DNA from: Pseudothioclava sp033100795
Lineage (GTDB): Bacteria; Pseudomonadota; Alphaproteobacteria; Rhodobacterales; Rhodobacteraceae
Direction: 5' to 3'
Assembly: GCF_033100795.1 (NCBI RefSeq)
Contig: NZ_JAWLVI010000001.1
Span: 1-64,000 of the forward strand
DNA length: 64,000 nt
This document shows positions 34,300 to 44,948 of the stretch, piece by piece. The translations under genes were made by a program, and so were the position numbers. The notes beneath the pieces were generated by a model. The model searched no databases, was not told the origin of the DNA, and saw only the letters and a program-made list of their open reading frames with translations. The stretch's first letter is position 1; the number at the start of each line of letters is the position of its first letter.

Positions 34300-34737
34300 A
34301 TGTTTGCGGTCCTCAAGACTGGTGGCAAGCAATACAAGGTCCAGGCCGGCGACGTGCTGCGCGTGGAACTTCTGGCTGCCGAAGCTGGCGACAAAGTCCA
34401 GTTCAACGAAATTCTGATGGTTGGTGGCGATAAGCTGACCGTCGGCGCTCCGCGCGTCGAAGGTGCTGCTGTCGTGGCTGAAGTCATCGACAATATCAAA
34501 GCCGACAAGGTTATCACCTACCATAAGCGTCGTCGTAAGCACTCGTCGCAGCGGACCCGTGGTCACCGTCAGCAACTCACGCTTCTGCGCGTCACCGAAG
34601 TTCTCGCTTCGGGCGCTGACAAGTCGGGCGTGAAAGAAGCTGTGGGCACCGCCTCGGCTCGTCGCGCTGCTCATGGCGCAGAAGCCGCACCGGCGAAAAA
34701 GGCTCCGGCCAAAAAAGCAGCTGCAGCGAAGGAGTAA
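34300..34737 (+). CDS. rplU: 50S ribosomal protein L21
   Basis: 145 residues. The first 103 are the L21 fold (MFAVLKTGGKQYKVQAGDVLRVE, KVITYHKRRRKHSSQRTRGHRQ). The remaining 40 form a Lys/Ala/Pro-rich tail (EAAPAKKAPAKKAAAAKE) often seen on alphaproteobacterial L21. A GAAGGAAAGACCC site stands before the ATG. It is first in the rplU-rpmA operon. Confidence 0.97.
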   Translation: MFAVLKTGGKQYKVQAGDVLRVELLAAEAGDKVQFNEILMVGGDKLTVGAPRVEGAAVVAEVIDNIKADKVITYHKRRRKHSSQRTRGHRQQLTLLRVTEVLASGADKSGVKEAVGTASARRAAHGAEAAPAKKAPAKKAAAAKE

Positions 34738-34743
34738 TCCCCC

Positions 34744-35013
34744 ATGGCACACAAAAAAGCAGGCGGTTCATCCCGCAACGGTCGCGACTCTGCTGGTCGT
34801 CGCCTCGGCGTGAAGCTCTACGGTGGCCAAGCGGCCATTCCGGGCAACATCATCGTGCGTCAGCGCGGCACCACCTGGTGGCCGGGTGAGGGCGTCGGCA
34901 TGGGCAAAGATCACACGATCTTCGCTGTGACCGAAGGCAAAGTCACCTTCCGCAAAGGCCTTAAGGGCCGCACCTTTATTTCGGTTCTTCCCACTGCGGA
35001 GGCGGCCGAGTAA
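34744..35013 (+). CDS. rpmA: 50S ribosomal protein L27
   Basis: 89 residues, full length: MAHKKAGGSSRNGRDSAGRR, YGGQ, and GNIIVRQRGTTWWPG. The protein supports tRNA placement in the peptidyl-transferase centre. It begins 6 bases after rplU ends, with AAGGAG across the rplU stop as its ribosome-binding site. Confidence 0.98.
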   Translation: MAHKKAGGSSRNGRDSAGRRLGVKLYGGQAAIPGNIIVRQRGTTWWPGEGVGMGKDHTIFAVTEGKVTFRKGLKGRTFISVLPTAEAAE

Positions 35014-35037
35014 GCCGAAACCGGACCAAGTAAATTT

Positions 35038-35066
35038 GGGGGGATCGGCAGCCAGCCGGTCCCCCC
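35038..35066 (+). terminator. Intrinsic terminator of rplU-rpmA
   Basis: GGGGGGA-T-CGGC pairs with GCCG-G-TCCCCCC (one T-G wobble) around an AGCCA loop and is followed by TTCTCGTTT. It is a strong GC-rich stem 24 bases after rpmA. Confidence 0.85.
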
Positions 35067-35237
35067 TTCTCGTTTCAGCCCTGTGGTTGATTGAACCGGA
35101 GGAGGCGGGGGGAGGCGAGGCTCAAGTTTTCGAGAGGCGGGTTGGTTTTTGTCATCAATCTGCCGAAGTTTGTCTTTAAGGCGCGATTAAGGGATTGGAT
35201 TTACCGTCGTGTCTCGCGTGCGTTCGAGGAGGGTCGC

Positions 35238-35786
35238 ATGATCCAGGAACAGATTTTAGAAACCGCCGGACAGCGGGTGATCGAGGCGGGGCGGTTTGTT
35301 TTGCGCCCGCTGCGCAAATCCGATGCGGGGCTGATTTCCATGTATGCGGGCGATAAGCGCGTGTCTGAGGGGACGCGGGCGATACCGCATCCGCTGCCCC
35401 CGGGTGCGGCCGAGAATTTCGTCGCGCGCGCCATGTCTCCCGCGCGGAGCGAGGATGTCTGGGCGCTGGACGGCTCGGATCATGGTCTGGCCGAGGTGCT
35501 GGGGGTGATCTCGCTCGAGCGGATCGCGCCGGACCAATCGGAGATCGGCTATTGGATCGGGCCGGGGTTCTGGAATGCGGGTTTCGCATCCGAGGCCGTT
35601 GCGGCGCTGGTCGAGGCTAATCCGCATGGGTCGCGCACCCTGTTTGCCGAGGCGTTTCAGGATAATCCGGGCTCTGCCCGTGTGCTGACGAATTGCGGCT
35701 TTGAATATCTTGGCGATGCCGAGGCCTGGTCGATCGCGCGCGGGCGCACGGTTCCGACTTGGACCTACCTGCGCAAGATGGCCTGA
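35238..35786 (+). CDS. GNAT-family N-acetyltransferase (RimJ/RimL-like)
   Basis: 182 residues; the ATG at 35238 has GGAGG 9 bases upstream, while the longer frame runs into the rpmA terminator region. The fold shows RFVLRPLRKSDAGL (strand 1), EIGYWIGPGFWNAGFASEAVAALVEA (the V/I-x-G-x-G/A acetyl-CoA loop region, here WNAGFASEA) and NPGSARVLTNCGFEYLG, typical of protein alanine/serine N-acetyltransferases. Substrate unknown. Confidence 0.85.
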   Translation: MIQEQILETAGQRVIEAGRFVLRPLRKSDAGLISMYAGDKRVSEGTRAIPHPLPPGAAENFVARAMSPARSEDVWALDGSDHGLAEVLGVISLERIAPDQSEIGYWIGPGFWNAGFASEAVAALVEANPHGSRTLFAEAFQDNPGSARVLTNCGFEYLGDAEAWSIARGRTVPTWTYLRKMA

Positions 35787-35793
35787 GGAAGAC

Positions 35794-35817
35794 GCGGGGA
35801 GGGCCGGCCCTCCCCGC
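35794..35817. terminator. Perfect 24-bp palindrome, terminator candidate beside the gap
   Basis: GCGGGGAGGGCC (35794-35805) is followed at once by its exact reverse complement (35806-35817). It starts 7 bases after the GNAT stop and ends two bases before the run of N. Its actual loop may extend into the gap. Confidence 0.5.
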
Positions 35818-35819
35818 AC

Positions 35820-35875
35820 NNNNNNNNNNNNNNNNNNNNNNNNNNNNNNNNNNNNNNNNNNNNNNNNNNNNNNNN
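35820..35875. other. Assembly gap (56 N)
   Basis: The sequence is unknown here. The gap is flanked by a 24-bp palindrome on the left and GGGGCGCGCCCC on the right (35876-35887), so a strong hairpin probably blocked sequencing. The true length may differ from 56. Confidence 0.99.
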
Positions 35876-35989
35876 GGGGCGCGCCCCTCCTTTGATCCTC
35901 CGCAGCGTTTCGGACGGGCCAATTGGGCGCTTGAATTATAGGTGCGCAAAGCGTATTTCGGCGCCTTGGCACAGAAGGACGCTCTTGCA

Positions 35990-37015
35990 ATGAAATTTCT
36001 CGACCTCGCGAAAGTCTACATCCGCTCCGGTGCGGGCGGTGGCGGCTGCGTCTCGTTCCGGCGGGAAAAATTCATCGAATTCGGCGGCCCCGATGGCGGG
36101 GACGGTGGCAAGGGCGGATCTGTCTTTGTGGAGGCGGTCGGCGGCCTGAACACGCTGATCGATTTCCGCTATCAGCAGCACTTCTTTGCGCAAAACGGCC
36201 AACACGGTATGGGGTCGCAGCGGACCGGCAAGGATGGCGATGACATCGTCCTGAAGGTTCCGGTCGGCACCGAGATCATCGACGAGGATGAGGAAACCGT
36301 CATCGCGGACCTGACCGAGGTTGGCCAGCGTGTGACGCTGGCGCGTGGGGGCAATGGCGGCTGGGGCAACCTGCGGTTCAAATCCTCGACCAACCGCTCG
36401 CCTTCGCGGGCGAACCCGGGGCAAGAGGGTGTTGAACGCACGATCTGGCTGCGGCTGAAACTGATCGCGGATGCGGGGCTTCTGGGGCTGCCGAACGCGG
36501 GCAAATCGACCTTCCTTGCGGCGGTGTCGAACGCGCGCCCGAAGATTGCCGACTATCCGTTCACCACGCTGGTGCCGAACCTTGGTGTTGTCGGCATCGA
36601 CAACCGCGAGTTCGTGATGGCCGATATTCCGGGGCTGATCGAAGGGGCGTCCGAGGGGCGCGGCCTTGGCGACCAGTTCCTGGGCCATGTCGAGCGCTGC
36701 TCGGTTCTGCTGCATCTGGTAGATGGCACCTCGGAGACGGTTGTCGAGGATTACGAGACCATCATCGGCGAGCTGGAGGCCTATTCGGACGCGCTTTATG
36801 AAAAGCCGCGGATCACGGTGCTGAACAAGATCGACGCGATTGACCCCGAGACTTTGGAAGAGCGCCATGCTGCGCTGGAAGAGGCCGTGGGCGGCAAGGT
36901 TTACCTTATGTCGGGCGTCGCAAAGCAGGGCGTGAATGATGTTCTGCGTGCGCTCTGGCGCGAGATTTCGGATGATCGCCTCGAAGAGGTCGAAGAGGAG
37001 CCGTGGCAACCGTGA
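35990..37015 (+). CDS. obgE: Ribosome-associated GTPase ObgE/CgtA
   Basis: A 341-residue Obg GTPase. The glycine-rich OBG domain (MKFLDLAKVYIRSGAGGGGC to about residue 158) is followed by the G domain with G1 GLPNAGKST, G2 DYPFTT, G3 DIPGLIEGA and G4 NKID. ATG 35990 starts at the conserved N terminus. The C-terminal OCT domain of some species is absent. It acts in 50S maturation and stress control, and follows rplU-rpmA as in most bacteria. The proB start overlaps its end. Confidence 0.96.
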   Translation: MKFLDLAKVYIRSGAGGGGCVSFRREKFIEFGGPDGGDGGKGGSVFVEAVGGLNTLIDFRYQQHFFAQNGQHGMGSQRTGKDGDDIVLKVPVGTEIIDEDEETVIADLTEVGQRVTLARGGNGGWGNLRFKSSTNRSPSRANPGQEGVERTIWLRLKLIADAGLLGLPNAGKSTFLAAVSNARPKIADYPFTTLVPNLGVVGIDNREFVMADIPGLIEGASEGRGLGDQFLGHVERCSVLLHLVDGTSETVVEDYETIIGELEAYSDALYEKPRITVLNKIDAIDPETLEERHAALEEAVGGKVYLMSGVAKQGVNDVLRALWREISDDRLEEVEEEPWQP

Positions 37016-38118
37016 CGCGCCCGCAGATTGCTTCGGCCAAACGGCTGGTTTTGAAAATTGGTTCCGCGCTGCTGGTCGGGCCGGAGGGGCTGCGGGTCTC
37101 GTGGTTGCAAGGGCTGGCCGAGGATGTGGCCGAGGCCCGTGCGCGCGGCGTTGATGTGGTGCTGGTCTCATCCGGCTCCATCGCGCTTGGGCGTCGGGTG
37201 TTGGGGCTGCCCACTGGTGCGCTTTCGCTGGAGCAATCGCAGGCGGCGGCTGCCGTCGGGCAAATTCAGCTTGCGCGCGCCTATCAGGACGTTCTGGCGC
37301 CCCACGGCGTGACGGCGGCGCAGGTTCTGGTGACGCTTGAGGATACCGAGGATCGCCGCCGCTATCTGAACTCGCGCGCGACGATGGAGACGCTGCTGTC
37401 GCTTGGCACCGTGCCGATCGTGAACGAGAATGACACGGTGGCGACCGATGAGATCCGCTTTGGCGATAACGACCGTCTGGCCGCGCAGGTGGCGGTGACG
37501 ATTGGCGCCGATCAGTTGGTTTTGCTCTCGGATGTGGACGGGCTTTACACGGCGAATCCGCAGACCGATCCGGCGGCCTCACGCTTTGACGTGGTCGAGA
37601 AAATCACCCCCGAGATCGAGGCGATGGCGGGCGATCCGGTGTCCGGCCTGTCGAAAGGCGGCATGAAAACCAAGGTCATGGCGGCGAAAACCGCTGTCGG
37701 GGCGGGCTGTGCGATGGTGATTACCCAAGGCGCGCAGGAGCGGCCCTTGAAGGCGCTGTCAGATGGGGCGGCCTGCACATGGTTCCTGCCCGAAGACGAC
37801 CCGCAGGCGGCGCGCAAGCGCTGGATTGCGGCGATGAAGCCGAAGGGCGAGATTTTTGTCGATGCGGGCGCGGCAGGGGCTTTGGCCAAAGGGAAATCCC
37901 TTTTGCCTGCCGGTGTGACGCAGGTTGTCGGCAAATTCGGGCGCGGCGAGCCGGTGGTCATCCTTGGCCCCAAGCGCGAGGTTCTGGGCAAGGGGCTTGT
38001 GCGCTACACCGCCGAAGAGGCGCGGATGCTTGCCGGGCACCAGTCGTCGGAAATTGCTGATCTATTGGGCTATCCGGGACGCGCGGCGCTGGTTCATCGC
38101 GACGATATGGTGCTGTAA
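37003..38118 (+). CDS. proB: Glutamate 5-kinase
   Basis: A 371-residue enzyme of proline synthesis. An amino-acid kinase domain (KRLVLKIGSALLV, VSSGSIALG, NENDTVATDEIRFGDNDRLAA, SDVDGLY, GGMKTKV) is followed by a C-terminal PUA domain (residues about 280-365). Two GTG starts are possible: 37003 (used here) and 37012, whose GTGA overlaps the obgE stop; a GAGGAG lies just upstream of both. Either way it is translationally coupled to obgE. No proA is present next to it. Confidence 0.94.
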   Translation: MATVTRPQIASAKRLVLKIGSALLVGPEGLRVSWLQGLAEDVAEARARGVDVVLVSSGSIALGRRVLGLPTGALSLEQSQAAAAVGQIQLARAYQDVLAPHGVTAAQVLVTLEDTEDRRRYLNSRATMETLLSLGTVPIVNENDTVATDEIRFGDNDRLAAQVAVTIGADQLVLLSDVDGLYTANPQTDPAASRFDVVEKITPEIEAMAGDPVSGLSKGGMKTKVMAAKTAVGAGCAMVITQGAQERPLKALSDGAACTWFLPEDDPQAARKRWIAAMKPKGEIFVDAGAAGALAKGKSLLPAGVTQVVGKFGRGEPVVILGPKREVLGKGLVRYTAEEARMLAGHQSSEIADLLGYPGRAALVHRDDMVL

Positions 38119-38125
38119 CCCGCTG

Positions 38126-38821
38126 TTACAGGTCGAGGCTCAGCCGGTAGTCCGGCGCGAAAATCTGGGTCACAAAGGTTATTGCCGTCTCGTGCATCCA
38201 TGTGACGCGGAGCAGGCTGAGGGCCGGGGTCTGCGGGTCGCCTTGCAAATGCCCGCCCGCGTCGCCCGCACAGGCAGCGGCCAGCTCGATCGTGCCATGC
38301 GTATAGGGCGCCTCGCGCAAGAGCCATTCGTTCGGGCTGATCTGGCTCAGGTCAGCGTCCGTCAGCGCGGGCACGGTATCCAGCACGATCCAGCGATCTT
38401 CGAACATATGCGGGCGGTCGTCGGCCAGATGCAGGCTTTGCACATGAAGCAGACGCTCGCCGCCTTTCAGGTGCAGTTGCGCGGCAACGGCGGCGGGGGG
38501 AGTGGCCTCTTCGCGCAGCAACAGGCGGTAGCTGTGGGTCTGGCCGCGCGCCTCGACCTCGGCGCGGATCAGCGGAATATCCATCGAGGCTTTGCGGCGC
38601 GGCTCTGCCATGACGCGCGTGCCCGCCTTGCGCTTGCGGTCCAGAAATCCCGAGGCCGCAAGGTCTTGTAACGCGCGGTTGACGGTGGCCCGCGCGCAGC
38701 CGAATTCGGTGGCCAGTTCGGTCTCGTTCGGGATCAGGGCGCCGGGCGCATAGACGCGCGTGCGGATGCGCCGCATCATCGTGTCACGGATGGATTGCCA
38801 ACTGATCGGGGCGTCGCTCAT
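38126..38821 (-). CDS. hutC: Histidine utilisation repressor HutC (GntR family)
   Basis: 231 residues: an N-terminal GntR winged helix (IPNETELATEFGCARATVNRALQDLAASGFLDRKRKAGTRV) and a C-terminal UTRA ligand domain, which in HutC binds urocanate. It lies 2 bases after hutF and is read with it, next to hutIHG. A palindrome in the hutF/hutI intergenic region is its likely operator. Confidence 0.92.
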   Translation of the reverse strand: MSDAPISWQSIRDTMMRRIRTRVYAPGALIPNETELATEFGCARATVNRALQDLAASGFLDRKRKAGTRVMAEPRRKASMDIPLIRAEVEARGQTHSYRLLLREEATPPAAVAAQLHLKGGERLLHVQSLHLADDRPHMFEDRWIVLDTVPALTDADLSQISPNEWLLREAPYTHGTIELAAACAGDAGGHLQGDPQTPALSLLRVTWMHETAITFVTQIFAPDYRLSLDL

Positions 38822-38823
38822 GC

Positions 38824-40194
38824 CTATCCCTCATGTGCCAGCCTGCGCATGACGCGCGCGTAGCTGGCGGTTATGTCCTCGCGCCGGATGTGGCGGCCCG
38901 CTTGCACCATATGGCGACCGGCGGCCCAGACATCGCGCACCGAGCGGTCATCGCGCGCGAAAATCCATGTGTCCAGCGTCATGTCGCCTGTTCTTTCCTG
39001 CCCGTCGGGGCCAAGATCGTCAAGCGCCAGAAGGTCGGCCCAAAGCCCCGTCGCGATAGCGCCGCTGTTGCGGCCAGCGGCTTGTGCGCCGCCCCGCGCG
39101 GCCTCTTCCAGCAAAACGCGGCCTGTTGATCGTGCGTTCTCTGCCAGCGCCGCGCGCGAGTGGTCGCGCAGGCGTTGTGAATAGTCCAGCGTGCGGAGTT
39201 CCTCGCTCAGGGCAATGCGGATGTTGCTATCCGAGCCAATCCCGAACCGCCCGCCCGCAGCGCGCCAGCGCAGAGCGTCGAAAATCCCGTCGCCAAGGCT
39301 GGATTCGGTGATCGGACACAGGCCAGCAACCGCGCCTGTGCGGGCCAGCGCCGTGGTCTCGTGCGGCTCCATCTGGGTGCAGTGGATCAGGCACCAGCGC
39401 GTATCAAGTGGCGTATTCGCGAGCATCCATTCCACGGGGCGCGCGCCAAGGGCGGCCTGCACCTCGTCCACCTCTGCGATCTGTTCGGCAAGGTGCATAT
39501 GGATCGGTCCCGGGCCTGCAAGGGCAATTGCGGCCTCCAGCCCGTGCCGGTCAACCGCGCGCAGGCTGTGGGGGGCGACGCCCATCGCGCTATCGGCGGG
39601 CAGGGTGGCCAGATGCCTCGCGGTGGCCTCGTAAAGCTGCGCGAAACGGTCGGGGTCATTGCCAAAACGATCCTGCCCCGCAACCAGCGCGCGCCGGTCC
39701 AGCCCGCCATAGCTGTAAAGCACGGGCAAAAGCGTCAGCCCGATCCCCGTATCCGCGCTGGCCGCCGTGATCCGCGCCGCCATCTCGGCAATGTCCTGAT
39801 AGGGCTGCCCGTTTGCCCCGTGATGCAGGTAGTGAAACTCGACATTCGTGGCGTAGCCCGCCTCCAGCATCTCCATTTGCACAAAGGCGGCGATGGCCTG
39901 CACGTCGTCGGGCGTTAGCTGGTCCAGAAAGCGATACATCAGCCGCCGCCACGTCCAAAAGCTGTCGCGCGGGTCGGGGCCGCGCCGCTCGGTCAGGCCG
40001 GCCATCGCGCGCTGAAAGGCGTGGCTGTGCAGGTTGGCGGGGGCGGGCAGAAGGGTCTCGGCCAGATGCGCGGCTGCGGGGCGCGGGCTGTCCGGTGTGA
40101 TCGCGCCAATCCGCCCCGAGGCGTCGATTTCAACGCTCACATCGCGCGCCCAGCCGTCGCCCAGTAGCGCCTGTTTTGCCCAGATCACCTGCAT
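38824..40194 (-). CDS. hutF: Formimidoylglutamate deiminase
   Basis: A 456-residue amidohydrolase that turns N-formimino-L-glutamate into N-formylglutamate and ammonia. The start is the ATG 40192-40194 (MQVIWAKQALLGDGW); the longer frame adds 18 residues lying in the promoter region. Metal-site motifs are LPAPANLHSHAFQRAMAG, the HMHLAEQ and IHCTQM histidines, and FGIGSDSN with the catalytic Asp. Together with HutG it replaces the one-step HutG formiminoglutamase route. It forms an operon with hutC. Confidence 0.94.
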   Translation of the reverse strand: MQVIWAKQALLGDGWARDVSVEIDASGRIGAITPDSPRPAAAHLAETLLPAPANLHSHAFQRAMAGLTERRGPDPRDSFWTWRRLMYRFLDQLTPDDVQAIAAFVQMEMLEAGYATNVEFHYLHHGANGQPYQDIAEMAARITAASADTGIGLTLLPVLYSYGGLDRRALVAGQDRFGNDPDRFAQLYEATARHLATLPADSAMGVAPHSLRAVDRHGLEAAIALAGPGPIHMHLAEQIAEVDEVQAALGARPVEWMLANTPLDTRWCLIHCTQMEPHETTALARTGAVAGLCPITESSLGDGIFDALRWRAAGGRFGIGSDSNIRIALSEELRTLDYSQRLRDHSRAALAENARSTGRVLLEEAARGGAQAAGRNSGAIATGLWADLLALDDLGPDGQERTGDMTLDTWIFARDDRSVRDVWAAGRHMVQAGRHIRREDITASYARVMRRLAHEG

Positions 40195-40210
40195 CGGTCT
40201 CTCCCATGTG

Positions 40211-40240
40211 TTGACAAGGGATATTATGTGCAGACATATT
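40211..40240 (+). promoter_or_regulatory. Candidate hutI promoter
   Basis: TTGACA (40211-40216), an exact -35 consensus, is followed after 18 bases by CATATT (40235-40240; 4 of 6 -10 matches). It lies 26 bases before the hutI start. The HutC-like palindrome covers the spacer and -10 region, where a bound repressor would block RNA polymerase. Confidence 0.55.
40225..40238. promoter_or_regulatory. Candidate HutC operator
   Basis: TATGTGCAGACATA is a palindrome of TATGT and ACATA around GCAG, located between the divergent hutF-hutC and hutIHG operons. GntR/HutC regulators recognise short A/T-rich inverted repeats of this kind. Only one copy was found in the 71-base region. Confidence 0.6.
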
Positions 40241-40265
40241 AATCGCAATCAAGAGGGAATCGCCC

Positions 40266-41437
40266 ATGACCGATGTCACGCTTACCAACGCCACGCTGAT
40301 CCCCTGTGATCCGGCCCAACCCCGCCGGATCGAGGGCGGCTGGCTGCGCCTGTCGCAAGGCCGGATCGTTGCGATGGGCGAAGGGCCGATGGTGGGCGAA
40401 GATATGGGCGGGCGGGTCATCACGCCTGCGCTGATCGACTGTCACACGCATCTGGTGCATGGCGGCAACCGCGCGCGCGAGTTCGAGATGCGGCTGGAAG
40501 GCGCGAGCTATGAGGACATCGCCCGCGCAGGCGGTGGCATCCTGTCCACGGTGACAGCGACGCGGGGCGCGGACGAGGCGGCCCTGGTGCGCTCGGCCTT
40601 GCCGCGTCTGGATGCGCTGCTGCGCGAGGGCGTCGCGGTGATCGAGGTGAAATCGGGCTACGGGCTGACCATCGCGGACGAGATAAAGATGCTGCGCGCC
40701 GCGCGGGCTTTGGCGGGGCTGCGGCCCGTGCGGATTGTGGCCTCGTGGCTGGCCGCGCACGCGCTGCCGCCTGAATACGCGGGTCGCGCGGATGCCTATA
40801 TCGACGACGTGGTGATTGCGGGGCTGCGGGCCGCCCATGCCGAAGGGCTTGTCGATGCGGTTGACGGGTTTTGCGAGGGGATCGCCTTTTCGCCGGCGCA
40901 AATGGCGCGGGTTTTCGATGTGGCGGCGGAGCTGGGCCTGCCGGTGAAGCTCCATGCCGAGCAGCTTTCGCATCTGGGCGGGGCGGCGCTTGTGGCTGCG
41001 CGCGGCGGGCTATCGGCGGATCATGTGGAATATGCAAGCGCTGCGGATGCGGCGGCGATGGCGGCGGCGGGAACGGTCGCGGTGATCTTGCCGGGTGCCT
41101 TCTACACCCTGCGCGAGACGCAGGCTCCGCCGGTTGAGGCCTTCCGCGCGGCGGGCTGCGCGATGGCGCTGGCGACGGATTGCAACCCCGGAAGCGCTCC
41201 GCTGACCTCGCTTTTGCTGGCGATGAATATGGGGGCGACGCTGTTTCGCATGACGCCCGACGAATGTCTGGCAGGCGTCACAACCCATGCCGCCCGCGCG
41301 CTTGGGCTGACCGATACGGGCCGCCTTGCGACGGGCCTGCGCGCCGATCTGGCAGTCTGGGACATCGAAGACCCTGCCGAGCTTACCTATCGCATCGGGT
41401 TCAACCCGCTTCATTGCCGCTATTTCGAGGGACGCAA

Positions 41438-41444
<7 letters not shown>
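40266..41444 (+). CDS. hutI: Imidazolonepropionase
   Basis: A 392-residue amidohydrolase that opens imidazolone-5-propionate to N-formimino-L-glutamate. It shows the metal-binding LIDCHTHLVHGGNRAREFEMR, KSGYG, KLHAEQLSHLGGA and ALATDCNPGSAP motifs in family order. It is the first gene of the rightward hut operon; AAGAGGGAATCGCCC precedes the ATG. hutH starts inside its last codons. Confidence 0.96.
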
Positions 41445-42954
<1,510 letters not shown>

Positions 42955-42958
<4 letters not shown>

Positions 42959-43749
42959 CGCCCGTAGAGGTCGTGCAGGGCGACAGCCCCGTGATCCTTG
43001 GCCTGCCGCACACCGGCACATGGTTGCCCGAGGGCGTGCGCAACCGCCTGAACCCGCGCGGGCAGGAACTGGCCGATACCGACTGGCATATCCACGCGCT
43101 TTACGATGGCCTTCTGCCCGGTGCGACGACTGTCCGCGCGACCTTTCATCGCTATCTGATCGACGCCAATCGCGGCCCCGAGGATGAGAGCCTGTATCCC
43201 GGCCAGAACACCACCGGCCTTGTGCCGCTGACCGATTTCGATGGCGCACCGATCTGGCGGATCGAACCCGATGCCGAAGAGGTCGCGGCGCGGGTCGAGA
43301 TGTTCCACGCGCCCTATCATGCCGCCCTGAGGGCCGAGATTGCCCGCGTGAAGGCGCTCCATGGGGTGGCGATCCTTTACGATTGCCACTCGATCCGCTC
43401 GCATATCCCCTATCTGTTCGAGGGTCGCTTGCCCGATTTCAACATCGGCACGGCGAACGGCACAAGCTGCGCGCCCGAGATCGAGGCCGCCACGCGGACC
43501 GTTTGCGCCGCGGCTCAAGGCTTCAGCCATGTGCTGAACGGGCGCTTCAAGGGGGGCTGGACCACGCGCCATTATGGCCAGCCGCAAAACGGCGTTCATG
43601 CCATCCAGATGGAACTGGCGCAGGCCACGCATTTGGCCAGCGAAGCCGCACCTTGGGTGCTGAGCGCGGGTAAAGCTGCCCGCTTGCGCCCGCATCTGGC
43701 CGAAATTCTGGCCCGCCTTGCCGCCCTTGCACCGGAGTTGACTCGATGA
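42955..43749 (+). CDS. hutG: N-formylglutamate deformylase
   Basis: A 264-residue N-formylglutamate amidohydrolase, releasing glutamate and formate. It has the family start ILGLPHTGTWLPE, DTDWHIHALYD, and a metal-binding DCHSIRSHIP segment. The start ATG overlaps the hutH stop (ATGA). Together with HutF it completes the five-step histidine route. Its own stop overlaps the next start in the same way. Confidence 0.93.
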
Positions 43750-44948
43750 AACCTCTTGCCGGGCTGCGCATACTCGATCTGACCCGCGTGCTGGCCGGGC
43801 CTTTTGCCACCGCCATTCTGGCAGATCTCGGCGCCGAGGTAATCAAGCTCGAACCGCCTCAGGGCGACGATTACCGCCACATCGGCCCGTTTACCGCCGG
43901 GCAGTCGGCGCTGTTCACGCTGACCAACCGCGGCAAGGCCTCGGTGGTGGTTGATCTGAAAGCCGCCGAGGGGCAGGCGCTGGCGCGCGATCTTGCGGCA
44001 AGCTGCGATGTGGTGGTGGAGAACTTCCGCCCCGGCGTGGCGGCGCGGCTTGGCCTTGGGGCAGAGGCGTTGCGCGTGGCCAACCCCGACCTTGTTTACT
44101 GCTCGATTTCCGGTTTTGGCCAGCATGGCCCCGCCTCGGGACTGCCCGCCTATGACCTTGTGGCGCAGGCCATGTCGGGCTGGATGGCGGCCACCGGCGA
44201 AGAGGGCGGCGGCCCGCTCAAGGTGGGCGAGGCTCTGGGTGACGTTGCCGCCGGTCTTTATGCGGTGATTGCCATTCTGGCGGCGCTTGTCGGGCGTGGG
44301 CGGCATGGGGCGGGCGCCACGCTCGATGTGGCGATGCTCGATTGTCTGGTGGCGATGCTGCCCACGAGCCATGCGCTGCATCTTTACGCCGGGGCGCCGG
44401 TGGAGCGGGTGGGCAACCGGCATCCGCTTTCCACCCCCTTTGGCGCGTTTCGTACCGTCGATGGCCATGCGATCATTGCCGTGCTCGGCAGTCGTCAGTT
44501 TGCCGCGCTCTGCGCGGTGATTGGCGCGCCGGAAGCCGTGAATGACCCGGGCTTTGCCACTGACGAGCTGCGCACCAAACATGAGCCCGCGCTGCGTGCG
44601 TTGATCGAGGGCTGGACCTCGGCGCGCCCGAGTGCCGAGGTGGTGGCGACACTCAGCGCGGCCGAAGTGCCCACGGCACCAATTCTGAGCCTCGCCGCGC
44701 AGCTTGCCTCTGACCATGCCCGCGCGCGTGGGCTGGTGACGCCCCTGCCGCATCATGCGCTTGGCTCTGCGCCCGTGGTGGGCCAACCGATCCGCTTTGA
44801 CGGCACGGCGCCACTTGCCAGCACCGGCGCCCCGGCGCTTGGCGGGCAGACCCGCGCGGTGCTCGACGGGCTGGGGCTGAGCGCGGCGCAGATCGAGGGG
44901 CTGATTGCCGCAGGCATTGTGACGGAGGCTACAAATGACGGAATTTGA
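43746..44948 (+). CDS. CaiB/BaiF (class III) CoA-transferase within the hut operon
   Basis: A 400-residue class III CoA-transferase, with LRILDLTRVLAGPFAT at the start, ADLGAEVIKLE, ENFRPG and the catalytic Asp166 in GEALGDVAAGLYAVIA. The racemase His/Asp/Glu set of AMACR is not preserved (GLPAYDLVAQAMSG in place of the His loop), so a true transferase is likely. Relatives move CoA between two carboxylic acids of similar shape, such as carnitine and butyrobetaine or aryl-lactate and aryl-acrylate. It is coupled to hutG by ATGA and to the acyl-CoA dehydrogenase by a 14-base overlap. Given hutU downstream, I infer urocanyl-CoA / imidazole propionate as the exchange pair. Confidence 0.9.
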   Translation: MKPLAGLRILDLTRVLAGPFATAILADLGAEVIKLEPPQGDDYRHIGPFTAGQSALFTLTNRGKASVVVDLKAAEGQALARDLAASCDVVVENFRPGVAARLGLGAEALRVANPDLVYCSISGFGQHGPASGLPAYDLVAQAMSGWMAATGEEGGGPLKVGEALGDVAAGLYAVIAILAALVGRGRHGAGATLDVAMLDCLVAMLPTSHALHLYAGAPVERVGNRHPLSTPFGAFRTVDGHAIIAVLGSRQFAALCAVIGAPEAVNDPGFATDELRTKHEPALRALIEGWTSARPSAEVVATLSAAEVPTAPILSLAAQLASDHARARGLVTPLPHHALGSAPVVGQPIRFDGTAPLASTGAPALGGQTRAVLDGLGLSAAQIEGLIAAGIVTEATNDGI

